Assembly (NCBI GenBank): GCA_944472135.2
Contig: OX235265.1
Location: forward strand, 39,281,459 to 39,345,458
DNA length: 64,000 bases
DNA from: Trichobilharzia regenti
Lineage: Eukaryota > Platyhelminthes > Trematoda > Strigeidida > Schistosomatidae
Reading direction: 5' to 3'
The position numbers and the translations under genes were made by a program. The first letter of the stretch is position 1; each line of letters begins with the position of its first letter. The notes beneath the pieces were generated by a model. The model was not told the DNA's origin and made no database searches. It saw nothing but the letters and a program-made list of their open reading frames with translations. This document shows, one piece after another, positions 10,001-21,480 of this stretch.

Positions 10001-11104
10001 TTCATTTTTTAATGAATGTAAGATCTCTCCCCTCCCGCTGAAACACCTTCCGAACTGTCTGCTTGAATCACCATGCTACCGGAATTTCCCTCCGTCAAAA
10101 TTCTTAAAATCTTCCCCGTTTCTTACTCTTTTTTTAATAATAACAATAATATTTTTATTCTAGACAGTATTTATAAAATGTATATAATTTTCAAAGGAGT
10201 TAATGGCAGGATATTTTCCCTTCGTACAACATCTTCAAGTAAAATATTAATTGACAGTATATCCTTCCTGTGATACGCAGTGGTCTCTGAGCTGAAGCAC
10301 AAGCCATTCCATTATGATGTATCCGCTTTGTCTCCTTCAAGAAATCCACGATACCTAGTCGAATGCCGACTGTAAGATGTTCAGAAGTACGTTTTAAGAC
10401 CCAAGGGCACATATAACTGAAGAACAGTTATCTCATGTATTCAAACAGGTTGCCACCCACAATCAGGCTTTTCCTGAAGTTTAATAAAAACCTGCGAAAC
10501 AGAAGCTTGTAAACACTTCAAAATACACACATGAGTAGATAATAGCATTATAGGTCATATCTTAATCGATTAAAACAAACCGAACAAGAGAAAAAATATA
10601 TGCAATAGTGAGATGGATGTTTTTAGTAGACCAAGTTCCAAGCAGGCTTCTGGTCATGGGATTATTTCAAGTAATCACTACATTGTACATTCGCGCACAT
10701 ATTTAATACGCTTTCAACAAAACACTGTGCAATTCTTGAAGAATATGGAGAAAATATGTACAGAATTGGCTCTCCCTCTTCATACTCTACAAAACTACTT
10801 CATATGATGTACCTCAGAGTATTACTTTGCGTGTAAATCCCGTGCGAAGAGGAAATATTTTGGAACTAAATAAGCTGAGAATTCCTGTACTATGTGTTCA
10901 CATATTGTCTGAAATAAAGCTTTATTATTATTATTATTATTCACTACGATTTTGGGGCCGTTTTTAGTTTCAACAGAATCCATATTTGGTTATTTGACTT
11001 AGTATCAAAGTTTGTCTCTCAGACAGTTTGTGAGTTTCATTCTAAGGTGGGAACAGATTTCGTTAAATCCAGTCATTATCTATTAATAGTAATGTTATTA
11101 TTCT
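10001..11104. other. unassigned
   Basis: AT-rich. Minus-strand 10200-10412 encodes KRTSEHLTVGIR, faintly like a PLE GIY-YIG EHL block, too weak to call. An (ATT)n tract lies at 10923-10940. Confidence 0.3.
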
Positions 11105-11290
11105 ATTCTTGCATTCCGAGTGAAATATAGAGCTTCGGAAGCACACCTCCATTGTACAGGGTTCTCTGCAATCACTTTTAGCTGGTTTCACAACTTGACA
11201 AAAGCTTTCATTTTCTCTTGACATGACCTCCATGTCATCTTCGGACGCCTAACCACTTGCTTCGTATTCAGCTTTCATTGCAGATCCTTA
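11105..11290 (-). mobile_element. RTE-type LINE 3' end fragment
   Basis: The sequence AGCTTTCATTTTCTCTTGAC followed by ATGACCTCCATGTCATC follows the antisense order of RTE-B 3' ends (compare 11680-11720). Short and diverged. Confidence 0.5.
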
Positions 11291-11314
11291 TTATTATTAT
11301 TTACAACAAGCAAT

Positions 11315-11568
11315 AGAGGTCAATAAAGCAGGATTTAATGAATTCATCAAATTTCGGTAGAACTCGTCATCTGAATACTCTACATACTTGGATGTATATA
11401 TACTTTTGAAATTACATTGGGAGATATAAGACTGATAAGTAAACAAACTACATTGAATTAGTCATGCAGAAAGACAGGTGCGAATGTTTCCCAGGTAATG
11501 TCCAAATAGATAAGGGGAGAGAGAGAGAGAGTATGAGGGATCAAAATTAAGATAAATTCCATTACCTT
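11315..11568 (-). mobile_element. PLE 3' flank with hammerhead-like motif
   Basis: Aligns along its length with 37460-37690, the 3' flank of another minus-strand PLE: shared CAATAAAGCAGGATTTAAT, AATACTCTACATAC and GAACTACATTGAATTA-type blocks. Within it, minus strand of 11341-11374 reads CAGATGACGAG...CCGAAATTTG, a degenerate hammerhead core. No PLE coding sequence remains. Confidence 0.5.
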
Positions 11569-12420
11569 ATTATTATTGTTTCCTTAAGTCCCTAGAGGAA
11601 CATAGGGCTTCAACCGTACGTCTTCATTGCGTTCGGTTCTCTGCCAACGTTTTCACCCCGCTCCAAGTCTGTCCACATGCTTTCATCTCCTCTTCACTTG
11701 ACCTCTTCCATGTCATGCTCGAAATGACGACCAACTCGCAGCTTCCCATTCGGGTTCCACTCGAGCTGTGGCCTGTCGTGTGATGTCACTTGATGGTTTT
11801 CTCAGAGTATGGCCAATCCAATCCACCTCCATTTCTTCCCGTATATTTGTTTCACAATCGATTCCTGGTTGGTTCGCTACCAGCGCTCCCTCACTATTGG
11901 TGATCTTTTCTGACCATCTGATCTTGAGTAGTATTGAGCGAAGACAATTGTTAATGAAGATCTGTGGTTTGTTTGAGGTGCTCTTCATGACGCGCAGTGA
12001 AAGTCTCTGATTCGTATAGTAGCATTGACTTCACTTTGAAGTTGAAAATCCGGATGTTATTTTTGATGCTGAGTACTGTTGACCTCCACACAGACTTGAG
12101 AGTAATGAAAGCTTGCCTTGCTTTCCCGATCCTTGCTTTGATATCCTCGTTAGTAACGTCCGCCTGTAGTTGAAGTGATGCGTCTCAGATAGGTGGGTGG
12201 TTAGGTAAAAGAGGTTGCTTCTTTCAGGTTCCTCCCATTTATCCTGGCTGATTGTTGTCTGTTGTTGTTGTTGTTGCAGTGGCTGTTGGTGTTGGCCAGG
12301 AATCTGTATCATCACCTCTGTTTTCTCTATGTTCACCTGAAGGAAGTCCTATCTTTTCTGGATGCTTCTTCTTCCAAATTGTTGCTTTTCACTAGCATAT
12401 CTTCCAGTTTGTGGAAAATA
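11569..12420 (-). pseudogene. RTE-B LINE 3' part
   Basis: The minus strand encodes NIEKTEVMIQIPGQHQQPLQ, GSGKQGKLSLLSS, then FINNCLRSILLKIRWSEKI and EVDWIGHTLRKPSSDITRQ, the RT thumb and C-terminus of RTE-B, with frameshifts. The 3' end at about 11590 is the inverted tail GAACATAGGGCTTC. Confidence 0.8.
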
Positions 12421-12884
12421 CTCAAAGTCTTGACACGTATTGTTGACCGTTATTTATCTGTTAGAACTCTTAAAGGCAATATATATAGTTCAGTCGTATT
12501 TTTAGGATTTTATCGTGAAATTTTAAGAATGGTATTTCTTTTTTTAAAAAAAAAAATAGAACTTGTTCGTCTCTCAGTTGTAAAAGAATAACACGCCTAG
12601 TAAATTGAGGTTATTCTCCTTATCTTGAAGTTTTTCAGTAGAATCAAAAATTGTTCAAACTAATTTCTGATAGCCTCTTGGGAATATGAAAGTTTAATAA
12701 ATTAATTTCAAAGGATTTTTTATTATGGAAAATTTAATTGCGAATGATTTTAGACTAAATATAATGTTTTAGTAGCGTAAGCATTTCGGTGAATCTACGT
12801 TGTAATTCAACATTTGTTTGTGTATATGTGGTCGTGTGTGTTTGTGTGTATATATATATATATGCTTACACTTTTATTTCGACT
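12421..12884. other. unassigned AT-rich stretch
   Basis: Contains GT and (TA)n tracts at about 12820-12862. No gene recognised. Confidence 0.4.
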
Positions 12885-14010
12885 GCTTCTACTGATTTTC
12901 GTTTTCTCTAATGTCTTCTCTCGATTGTGGATTCACTTCGCTTGAGAACAAGTTTATTGTTTGTTTCATGAAAAATCTCCATTGGAAAATTAATAGAGAA
13001 AAGACCAGTGAAGAGTTTCTTTTTAGCGAATTCACTTTCGTAGAACAGTTTTCTTTTGTATGCATAGTTCTGGTTCTTCCAACTGGATAGCTAAGGCTTC
13101 TGCAATGCAAAAAAGGCAGGAACGTATTGTCTTTGGTCGGTTGTTCTTCACTTTTGTAGATTACTTTTGAAGGAGGCGTTTGTTGAGATGGAATGACCAG
13201 TGGTGACGAGATGTTGGATTATGTCACTCCTTATATACGGCCACTAATTCCTTTCTGCAACCATGCCGGATGCACGTTGAACGACCGATGTACCTGGCTT
13301 CACAGCAACAGATGAACTAATGTATACACGAAGGAGTGGTCAGATGCGAGATCTTGTCCTATGGGCTTCTGAAGATCACCGGGCGGCTGGAGAACACTAC
13401 TCTCAGTGTTGCCATTTGGAATTCCACTCTTAAGGACATCACTGAGTAGGTCACCTTTGAAGTCGAGGTTCATATAAAGTATCTTTTTTGGCATGGATGG
13501 CGTCTTTTGCTTTTGGATTCTCTGTTTGATGTTTTTGTCTATGAATCTTGGTTGATATCCGTTTTGTATGAAGATTTCTTTCAGGAAGTGTATTTCTTCT
13601 TCTTCCAGGGTATCAGCTGCAGATGCGAGTAGCAAGAGATCTAATTAGGTTTCTTCGTCGACTGATTATTATCTAGCTGTAGAAGCTTTTCAGTTGACCG
13701 TTCCATGCGAGTTTCTTATGGATGGACCTTCTTGAAGTTCCGTCAGCTCTTCTTGTAAATTCGACATAAAAAAGACATTTTCGATCTGTTTTCTATTTCA
13801 AGATTAAACTTTGTAGTTGAATGGCAGTTGTTGAATATTTGTAGTAAGTGATTAACGTCGTGACTATCGTCACAGATAATAAAGATGTCATTCACATATC
13901 TTGCATACAATCTTTTCTAACTACTTAGAACTTTTACGTGATTCTGTATTTTACTTTGATGATATTCGCTAGTGATTGTTCCATATCATGAATCGGCCAA
14001 AGTTGGAATT
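12885..14010 (-). pseudogene. Penelope-like element, RT to GIY-YIG
   Basis: Minus strand in order: a decayed RYVDD region near 13880, then LLASAADTLEEEEIHFLKEI and FIQNGYQPRFIDKNIKQR (PLE post-RT linker), LYMNLDFKGDLLSDVLKSG, and a degenerate EARYIGRS near 13300. The C-terminal LCIQKKTVLRK block (about 13050) matches other PLE ends here. Stops and shifts throughout. 12995-13065 resembles 56005-56065 in inverse. Confidence 0.65.
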
Positions 14011-14024
14011 CATAAGCTGGCCAT

Positions 14025-14165
14025 TCGATTGGGTCGCAGTGGCTTGATGGTCTACGAGCTAGCTCACCTTGTAACCAGAAGGTCTTTCCAATGTCAGTTC
14101 ATGATGAAATCCTGAAACCAATCAAATCCCTGTAAACCAACACTTGGGTATTTGTTTTACCTACA
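14025..14165 (+). repeat. HHR-2 element remnant, hammerhead deleted
   Basis: A tRNA-like head (CAGTGGCTTGATGG, CTTGTAACCAGAAGGTC) passes directly into the tail AGTTCATGATGAAATCCTG and CAAATCCCTGTAAACCAACA. The B box and hammerhead are missing. Confidence 0.6.
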
Positions 14166-14814
14166 CATAAAAAGATGACTTGTAATTAAATACTAACTCC
14201 GGATTTGTCTTACTATTTATTTACCCTCAAATTGTGTTTATTCAATTAAGTTTTTTTGTTTTGAGAAATTATCTGAAAGATTTATACCACCCATCAGCAA
14301 ATGTATTTTAATTTTCAGCCCAAATACGTTTACATACAACTTGAATAGTCTCATCTGCATCTACATATGTTCAAAAATAAAATGATAATCATAATCATTT
14401 TCATGACTACTGTCCTGATTACAGAATAACCTGTGATTATAAAGATTATATGGCGACGAAATTATGAGGAATAAATGCGAATAGTAGACAGTGAATTTCT
14501 GCATGTTATCGGTAGTTGATATATGCATGTTTCGAATTTCAGAACATCCTAAGTGTAAACTGAATTATCGGGTTAATTTTGTAGTCAAATTTATAAACAA
14601 ATTTAAGATTAATTCTTTTTTTTTTTTTTACGAAAATCATAGTTCTTATTCTGTTCATTTTCTAATGCATAGTGATTTGTGTTGTAGATGAATGTGATTC
14701 ATTGTAGAATTTCATTGAGTTAATGTTTGTCTTATTCACAGGTTTATTTGTGAATGAAGATTACAGTTCGAATTAAAATAAGTACAGTTTTTATCGGAGG
14801 TTAAGGGTAGAGTG
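14166..14814. other. unassigned AT-rich stretch
   Basis: Only short spurious ORFs and homopolymer runs, e.g. T-rich at 14617-14630. Confidence 0.4.
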
Positions 14815-15320
14815 TTAGGTAAGGAGGGTATTTCGATCGATTGAGATGGCAAAGACACATGTAGTGGGTTCCAAGCCATCGACTTCCTTGATGGATAATG
14901 TTGGCTGACATAGGATCAAGTTGGAAAGGATTTAGGGTTGGTCATATCAAGACTTAGAAACCAGTTCATGAAGTCTCTGACAATTGATGTGAACCAGCCA
15001 CGTAGGAAGTTGTAAGCTGTCAGGTTGTGGTCCTCGGGATTCCAAGAAACAATGGCTGGAGACTATCAGAAATATGGCTCAAAATTGTTCTCAGTGGTGG
15101 TGTAAAGGCATTTCCCATATCCACTGAACCGTTATGTTTTCCCATGTCACTTATCTTCTGTCCCCTAGCCCCCCTCCTCCATCCATTTCTGTTCATCATG
15201 ATTCTATAGAATCTCTTCATCTCTTCTCTCTTTCGACTACTTTTGTATGCTATATAGAATGAGACAATTTAAAGTGCTGCACATCTATGCGAAAAGTTCT
15301 GTGTTGATACTCAATCATTC
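14815..15320 (+). mobile_element. RTE-A-like LINE 3' fragment
   Basis: Follows RTE-A 54790-55250: GATTGAGATGGC (from RLRWLGHV), then CATAGGATCAAGTTGGAAA, CAGCCACGTAGGAAG, TGTGGTCCTCGGGATTCCA and GGCTCAAAATTGTTCTCAGT. Diverged and frameshifted, with a 3' UTR but no (ACAG)n tail. Confidence 0.7.
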
Positions 15321-15490
15321 AGATGTCGTACTAAAACAGATTATGAATGGTATATAACTAGCACTTTGATATTTACATATGTTTATCCATATATGCGACA
15401 AAAGTGGCAATAAGTTTGGAAATAACTAACATATTATTTCAGGATTTCATCATGAGCTGACATTAGTTAGAGAACCATTGGAAAACCTGG

Positions 15491-15548
15491 GAGTACTGGA
15501 CAGCTGTTTCGTTCTAGTTTGGGACTCTTCATCAGTACGCACCCACCG
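15491..15548 (-). ncRNA. hammerhead-like motif (HHR-2), left arm
   Basis: Minus strand: stem I GTACTG/CAGTAC (6 bp), core ATGAAGA (consensus CUGANGA, first base changed), stem II GTCC...GAAC with one mismatch, GAAA, palindromic stem III CAGCTG, and a GTC cleavage triplet. Close to but not fully consensus. Confidence 0.6.
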
Positions 15549-15623
15549 GGATCAGGTCCCAGTGGCTTAATGGTATACGAGCTCGCCTTGTAACCGGAAG
15601 GTCCTGGGTTCGAATCCCAGCGG

Positions 15624-15676
15624 GTGCGTACTGATGAAGAATCCCAGGCTAAGACGAAACGTCTGTCCAGTACTCC
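15624..15676 (+). ncRNA. hammerhead-like motif (HHR-2), right arm
   Basis: Stem I GTACTG (15628-15633) pairs with CAGTAC (15668-15673). The core is ATGAAGA, stem II is imperfect (ATCC/AAGAC), GAAA is present, and the cleavage triplet GTC ends at 15667. The first core base departs from consensus. Confidence 0.6.
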
Positions 15677-15771
15677 CAGGTTTTCCAATGGTTCTCTAAC
15701 TGATGTCAGCTCATGATGAAATCCTGAAACCAATCAAATACCTACAAACCAACATCTGATAACATATTATT

Positions 15772-16237
15772 ATCTATCTCCCAGAGATTATTTGCTGCTT
15801 TCTTTTGTATCAGTGTTTTGTTGAAACAGCTTTCGTTTAACAATCTATTACATTTCCCGAGCCTTTTCTTATAATTGTTTAATTTCTTTTGATACGTTTC
15901 ATACACACATTTGATTTAAGAAGCCTACTTTACGTCAGTTATTGATGATGTTTTTCTGTACGCCAGTATCTTCATTAAAAATTTGGGAATTTTCTAAGGT
16001 CTCCGAATTCATTGAGTGGTATATATTCTGCAATTCGGAGGAAATTTCTTATTTGAAATGTAAGATAACACCTAACAAACTGTTGTATTGCCTGATCACT
16101 GACAAACTGACAAATCGTAAAGGATCTAGTGGACTGCTATATAGCGGAAAATGTCAATATTACTTTTGTCGTAGGTTTTATAGTGTGAAAATTACCAACT
16201 GAAATAAGGGATCAAATAACGTATTACAATAATTATG
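15772..16237. other. unassigned AT-rich stretch
   Basis: Contains an 86-codon ORF (15942-16202) without recognisable motif. No support for a gene. Confidence 0.35.
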
Positions 16238-16360
16238 TATGTGCATCGGTGATTCAATGGTAGACTGCTGCCTAGTTGGTAGCAGGTTCAGAAAAAAAAG
16301 CGGGGGGCAGGTTTGGCATGAGGCTGGCAATCTCACCTGATGAAAACAAAATAAAAATAG
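16238..16360 (+). repeat. diverged SINE-a-like element
   Basis: A degraded tRNA head (GTGCATCGGTGATTCAATGG) leads directly into GGCATGAGGCTGGCAATCTC, the SINE-a body. The B box is replaced by a short G/A-rich stretch. Confidence 0.5.
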
Positions 16361-17290
16361 TAATAATAATCTACTTTATTCCAGAAACACTACTAATAAT
16401 ACAGAATGGAATTCTCAGCATTTGTCACAATATCTTGCATCTGATTTACTTAAAATATAAATAAAATTAAAAATTAAAACAAAATTAACCAGAGGAATTT
16501 GTTCACTTTCACGATATAAAGTCAAAAGTATTCAAAGCACGAATTGGGAATATTAAATATAATAATAATAATAATAACAGTGAGTTTGTTTCAAACAGTA
16601 TTGTCGATTCAATTTGGAAACTTTAACATGTTATAGATTATTGGATCTAATGTTCTGTTGATATAGCAGCATGGTTAGGGGAAATACAAAATTAACAGTT
16701 ATTCACACAGCTCAAAATATGTTCACACTTGTGAAAAAATAAACAAATAAAAAGAAAATTGAGAGGATTATAAATATAAGAAATACAATAACAATAAAGT
16801 TTGGTACTGTAAGGATGGAAGAGATGGTTTATTTAGTAGTGCAAAGAAGGTTAGTTAGTTCATGCCTGACACTATTTTCACCACATAAAGTATGTTCCGC
16901 CAAATATGGTATAGTGGAATTTTTATACTCAGACGTAGGTGCATAAATTCTTCTGAAAACACTTCTTGTTTTACCTGAGAAGGAGAGGCAAGGTTGGAGC
17001 TGCGAGTAAGTAAAGTGGGTGCTCAGAGTCTGACAAAATTCCATTAGCGAATTTGTTACATGACATCAAGTGCCTATCAGTGACAATGTCAACGATATGG
17101 CCCAATGGGATACCACTCGTCCTACTGAGAGTCTTTAGAGTTCTACGAAGTATGACGTAGTGTTTTTTAAGCAATCCAGGAAAGAATAAGCAATGGTGAA
17201 CAGTAAAGAAGAATAGGTAAAATACACGAGTTGACAAATTGTAAGATGAGTGGTTGGGTTATGCCTGAGTGCCTCAACTTCTTAATGTAA
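16361..17290 (-). pseudogene. CR1-like LINE, C-terminal coding and 3' end
   Basis: The minus strand encodes FPGLLKKHYVILRRTLKTLSR, TSGIPLGHIVDIVTDRHLMS, ILSDSEHPLYLL, GKTRSVFRRIYAPTSEYKNS and TIPYLAEHTLCG, the C-terminal signature of schistosome CR1-clade LINEs. Two frames are used, so it is broken. A near-identical copy lies at 46660-47600. The 3' end is at about 16365, GAATTCCATTCTGTATTATT then GGAATAAAGTAG and an (AAT)-rich tail. Confidence 0.8.
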
Positions 17291-18249
17291 CAGATACTGA
17301 AATTCAAAATTTTTTAGCCTTATATTCCACTAGAAATGCAATGGAACGGATAAAAATGTATTTATAAATATGACTAAATCAACCACTTACTTGTATGTAT
17401 AAGCTTTGTCCGAGGAAACCGCTAATCTAACTAAAGTTTCGATGTATTCATGACTAACTGCTTAGATAAGAATTCTCTTCACTGGCAGCTGAGACACGTT
17501 AATCGTCAGTGATCATCAGAACGAGATTCGGTTCTTTCTGTAGATTTTCAACAAAAATCAATTAGTCAAGAGGCTCTGGGGAGTGTGTAAGTTGGTCCAT
17601 AACACATAGGTATTAGTAAGCATTTATATCTCCACGTTAGGGGGTGTCAGAAATTTTACTCGTAGCTCGTAATATTGCACATTACAGATATAAACAAACA
17701 TTTTCTTCTAACAAGAAGTGACATAGATTTGCTGTTGAGAAGAAATATGATTTTTAATATTAAAAGTATATACAGAACCATATTGGTATTGTCTGTAAGG
17801 AATAGGAATGTTGTTCATTACCACTTGCAAAGGTCAAGCATCTAATCCTGTCAGTTAGAATTTCATAATTGGAATTTATTTCTTTGGATGAGAGATTGAG
17901 ACATAATTGTGATTCCTTTGTATATAACAAACATACTCTGAATATTTCACTTCCCTATTTCAAGGTTACAAATAAAATGAGAAGTGTTATGCATTCCTCT
18001 CCAGTTTTAGTGAATTTTACTTTCACAAATTTTAAGTTTTATCCACTGCAAGGAAATATACTGATTCTTTTGCGATGTTAATTTACATTTCTGGAGTTGT
18101 GGCTTATTGATCTAAGCACACTCGACATGCAGCGAAGTAAGTTATGGGCCCTGACACATTTCTCCATTTACTGAGGTTTGCTTAGCCAGGCAGTATCACA
18201 CTAGCACTCCCACCCACAATAGATGTGGGCACATTACAGACTGCCTACA
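17291..18249. other. unassigned
   Basis: AT-rich with short ORFs only (e.g. 17869-18081). No motif recognised. Confidence 0.4.
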
Positions 18250-19470
18250 TTTGCAAGTAGCTATCGGGTTGGATCTTATATAGATAACTTTTGAATAAGA
18301 CATATAGCCGAACAATATTGTTATTTTCAATTAGATCTTCATCAGGCTTTACTCTAATTTACATAGATTTATATATAACAATTTTTAACCAATGACGGTG
18401 ATTTTGTGGATCAAATAATAATAATGTGGTAAATGTTTTGAACGTAGTTTATAACGATGATTACAATGATAACAAAATATTGATAATAAGGTTTATGCAG
18501 GTGTCGATAAGATCAAAGGTAATAATATATGTATACGTAGACAATTCAATAAATAAATAGATTAGGTCAAATCTTAAAAGTTACGTAATACTACAGGTGA
18601 AGTGGACAAATAGTCAGAGTTTAAATAAATATCATAAAAATACGAAGGAGATGGAAAACAAGAAAGGGTGGGAGGGTTGTGAATAGAATTCACCTAGGCC
18701 AGGCAAGGGAGAGACAAAGGTAGAACAAACTTCTTTGGTTGCATGCGAATACTGGGATCTTTCTCCCGAATTTATTCCCATTGCTTCCGCTATGTGTAAA
18801 AGATGGATTCAAATTCAGTTCGAAAGGCTCGATGGAATGCGATAGATAATTTTGAAGGCACTATTTCTGTCCACTTGGTGATCACTATCAATCAAATGAG
18901 CCAAAATAGATCTTCTTATAGATCTTATTTGGCCTTTTCCGAACCATGGAGGAAGATGCTCATTAATGCGTTTGTTAAGCTGTCTAGTTGTTCACCCTAT
19001 ATAGCTCTCTCCACAGGAGCAACTAAATGTATAGATACACATAGAAGTGTCACAACTAGGTAGGTTGTCTTTCACTTGAGGAATCATAATTGGCTGGCTG
19101 GAAAATGACAAACAAAAGGGTGGCGGCAGCATAAGTCTGTTTTATTGCTCTCGATAATCTCAGATGTAAGACTTCGCTAGCTACGTCCCCGTTAAATTGC
19201 AATTTTAGGAACAGTTGTTTCTTTTCAACTGTTGTCAGTTTCTCTTTATTGTACCTGGTGTTCATATGTCTCCTTACAAATCTACTAGGATAACCAATTT
19301 GGACCAGCGTATTTGGGATGTATCCTAACTCCTTTTCTAGTGAGTCATCTGCACAGATACGTCTTGCTCTATTCGTGAGGTATCTGATCAAATTGACTTT
19401 GTATGGAATTGGTTCAAAACTTAGGAATTGTGTATATTGTCCTACAGATGTAGGCTTTCTATAGACATCT
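18250..19470 (-). pseudogene. Penelope-like element 3' half, RT end, GIY-YIG and 3' flank
   Basis: Minus strand in order: VYRKPTSVGQYTQFLSF (RT end, about 19460), NLIRYLTNRARRICADDSLE, QIGYPSRFVRRHMNTRY, KKQLFLKLQFNGDVASEVL, then by frameshift CIYTFSCSCGESYIGRTTRQ and NKRINEHLPPWF (GIY-YIG core, about 19050-18950), SAFKIIYRIPSSFEL (18830) and a stop near 18720. The best preserved GIY-YIG here. Its 3' flank holds a hammerhead-like motif at 18309-18350. Confidence 0.8.
18309..18350 (-). ncRNA. hammerhead-like motif in PLE 3' flank
   Basis: The minus strand reads CCTGATGAAGATC...TTGAAAATAAC: a CTGATGA core followed after about 11 nt by GAAA, then an ATAACAATATTGTT self-complementary stretch that could be stem III. 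Stem II is poor. The position, 3' of the GIY-YIG ORF, is as reported for PLE hammerheads. Confidence 0.35.
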
Positions 19471-20577
19471 CTCTTCTGCTGAATTGGACGTCCATGAATT
19501 GAATTATGAATTTTTATGTAACTCTAACTTATAAAATGAAAATACAATTTTTGTGATGAAATTATATATTGAATTTTTATTAGATCTGTTATGCTGAGAT
19601 ATCGCTTTACATAGAGTTTAACGTGATATTTATTACTTGTAAGATTAACCAGAAAAGTGTTACTGCATTAAGTGGATATTTAAAAAAAAATATTTTAATA
19701 GAAATAATCAATTCAACACTTCTCTGTCTAATTGGAATGTATTCATACATTGCCTTCTTGGAATTTTGTCTTTGTTTTTTGCGTTTTCATTCTGTAGGAG
19801 TAAAATTTCATTATAATCACTTCAATATGCACATATATATAGACTTATTCTTTTCCATCTTTCTCCTTTATTTAGAGGACTTTATTCCTCAATTATTATT
19901 ATCCTATTATTCGTATTAATGCCATTAGGTATTATATTATTATTATTCTTGAAGAAAGTAGCTTCCTCTACATCTCTCCCTCCCCCCTTCCCCCTTCACT
20001 TAGCCTTAGCATAATACTAATCTTTTTCTAATTTTTAATGAATTTCGCTACTCTTCAAACCTGTTCTGCTTTTCATCGTTCAGTTGCTGTTGTATTTTTT
20101 TTCCTTTCATTGAAGAGAATTTTGAAAAATCTCTTCAGAATCCCTTCTTTCTTACTTAACCGGATCTCCTTTTTTCCTTTTCTTTTGATCTCATCATTCA
20201 TCTCCTGTGTGTGTGTGTGTGTTTATTTATATTTATATTTATTTTTTTTGAAAAACATTTATTTCAAGACTGCTTTTCTTCACATATATATTCTCTGATG
20301 AATAATCTCATCATTTTTTTTGGAGACAAGCATTAAACAAAAAGGAAGTTGGCTTGGGTTTCTTTTCTTTCTCTTCCTCTTCTTCTCTAATAGGATAGTG
20401 GAATTATATTTATAACTATTATATATGCATACAATACACTCATACATACATGCATACATACATACAAACATATTCACATGCACGTTGGGTATTAGCAGTA
20501 GTAATGACATTATAGAGAAGTCTACAATTCTTTAAAAATGAGGAGTTTTCTATCGCCTAGATTACTTTCTCGCTAGT
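19471..20577. other. unassigned, pyrimidine- and microsatellite-rich
   Basis: Runs of T and CT, a (GT)n at about 20206-20222 and ACAT repeats at about 20440-20470. ORFs here are products of low complexity. Confidence 0.4.
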
Positions 20578-21480
20578 TTTCTTGCCGGTCCCAAGCCCGG
20601 ATAAAGAGGGAGGGTTGGGGTGTGGTGCTAGCAACTCCACCCCAATAAAATTCAACCAAATTACTACAGAAACTTCAACGCGCAAATATATTAAAAATTA
20701 TAAACAATAGCCTTACTTTTCGCTGGAATCGGGGAAGTGAAATAACACAGGCTGGTGAAAGCCTTCAGGAAGCCAGTCAGCCGATGTGCCTTCTTTCGAT
20801 GAAAGCAAAAGTAAGAATGGGTACTTGGAATGTTCGTACAATGTACGAAACTGGAAAGGCTGCCCAGATAGCCGTAAAAATGAGGAGATATAGAATAGAA
20901 GTGTTGGGGATCTGTGAAAGCAGATGGAACGGAACTGGAAGGTGTCAACTATCAACTGGAGAGAAAATAATCTATTCCGATCACCCAGAGGACAATCACG
21001 TGCACACCGAGGGAGTGGCCATCATGATGTCACCAAAAGAATATTTCCAAAAGATTGCAGACCTTTATCAACCAACAACTGTCTTCGCTGGATCTATACT
21101 GAAGATCAGATGGCCGGGTGGGGAAGAATCACCAACAAGAAACTATGGGAACAAACAAAACAAGAACAAACCAATCGCCAACCAACAAATATGCAGGAGA
21201 TGGAGTGGAGATGGATCGGACACTCACTGAAGAGACCGCCATCGGGTGACATCGCGCGCGCGTCAGGCCATAGCTCGAGTAGAACCAGGCCGAAATGGAA
21301 GCAGCGAGTGGGTCGTCAGTGCGAGGGGTCATGGAGGAGATCGTGTGAAGAGGAGTTGAAATAGTATGGCCTAACATGGATGCAGGTGAAAAGTACAGCA
21401 GAAGACAGAAGTGGCAAGTGAAGACGCGCAGTTGAAGCCGTATGTTCCACTAGGAACCCAAGGGAACAATAATAATAACA
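20578..21480 (+). mobile_element. RTE-B copy with internal deletion joining EN to C-terminus
   Basis: The 5' UTR contains CAAGCCCGGATAAAGAGG. At 20784 an ORF starts and gives VRMGTWNVRTMYETGKAAQI, EVLGICESRWNGTGR and TEGVAIMMSPKE, the start of an APE-type endonuclease. At about 21050 it jumps to STNNCLRWIYTEDQMAG and EWRWIGHSLKRPPSGDI, the C-terminus. EN catalytic DFN/DH and all RT motifs are lost. It ends GAAGCCGTATGTTCCACTAG plus an AAT run. The copy at 39.04 kb has the same C-terminal wording. Confidence 0.8.

Larger units (their letters stand above)
15439..15760 (+). mobile_element. HHR-2 element with two inverted hammerheads and 11-bp TSD
   Basis: The ends are inverted: CAGGATTTCATCATGAGCTG at the left, its complement at about 15705-15728. 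The left arm is a minus-strand hammerhead (15491-15548); the right part is a tRNA head (A box TGGCTTAATGG, B box GGGTTCGAATCCC) plus a plus-strand hammerhead. AACATATTATT flanks it on both sides (15428-15438 and 15761-15771), a clear target duplication. The inverted unit therefore inserted as one piece. Confidence 0.85.

Noticed and set aside
10200..10412. minus-strand ORF with KRTSEHL as PLE GIY-YIG
   Set aside because: Too short and isolated; no YIGRT or flanking PLE words.
20038..20510. several 70-86 codon ORFs on both strands
   Set aside because: Low-complexity T/CT/GT-rich translations without domain content.
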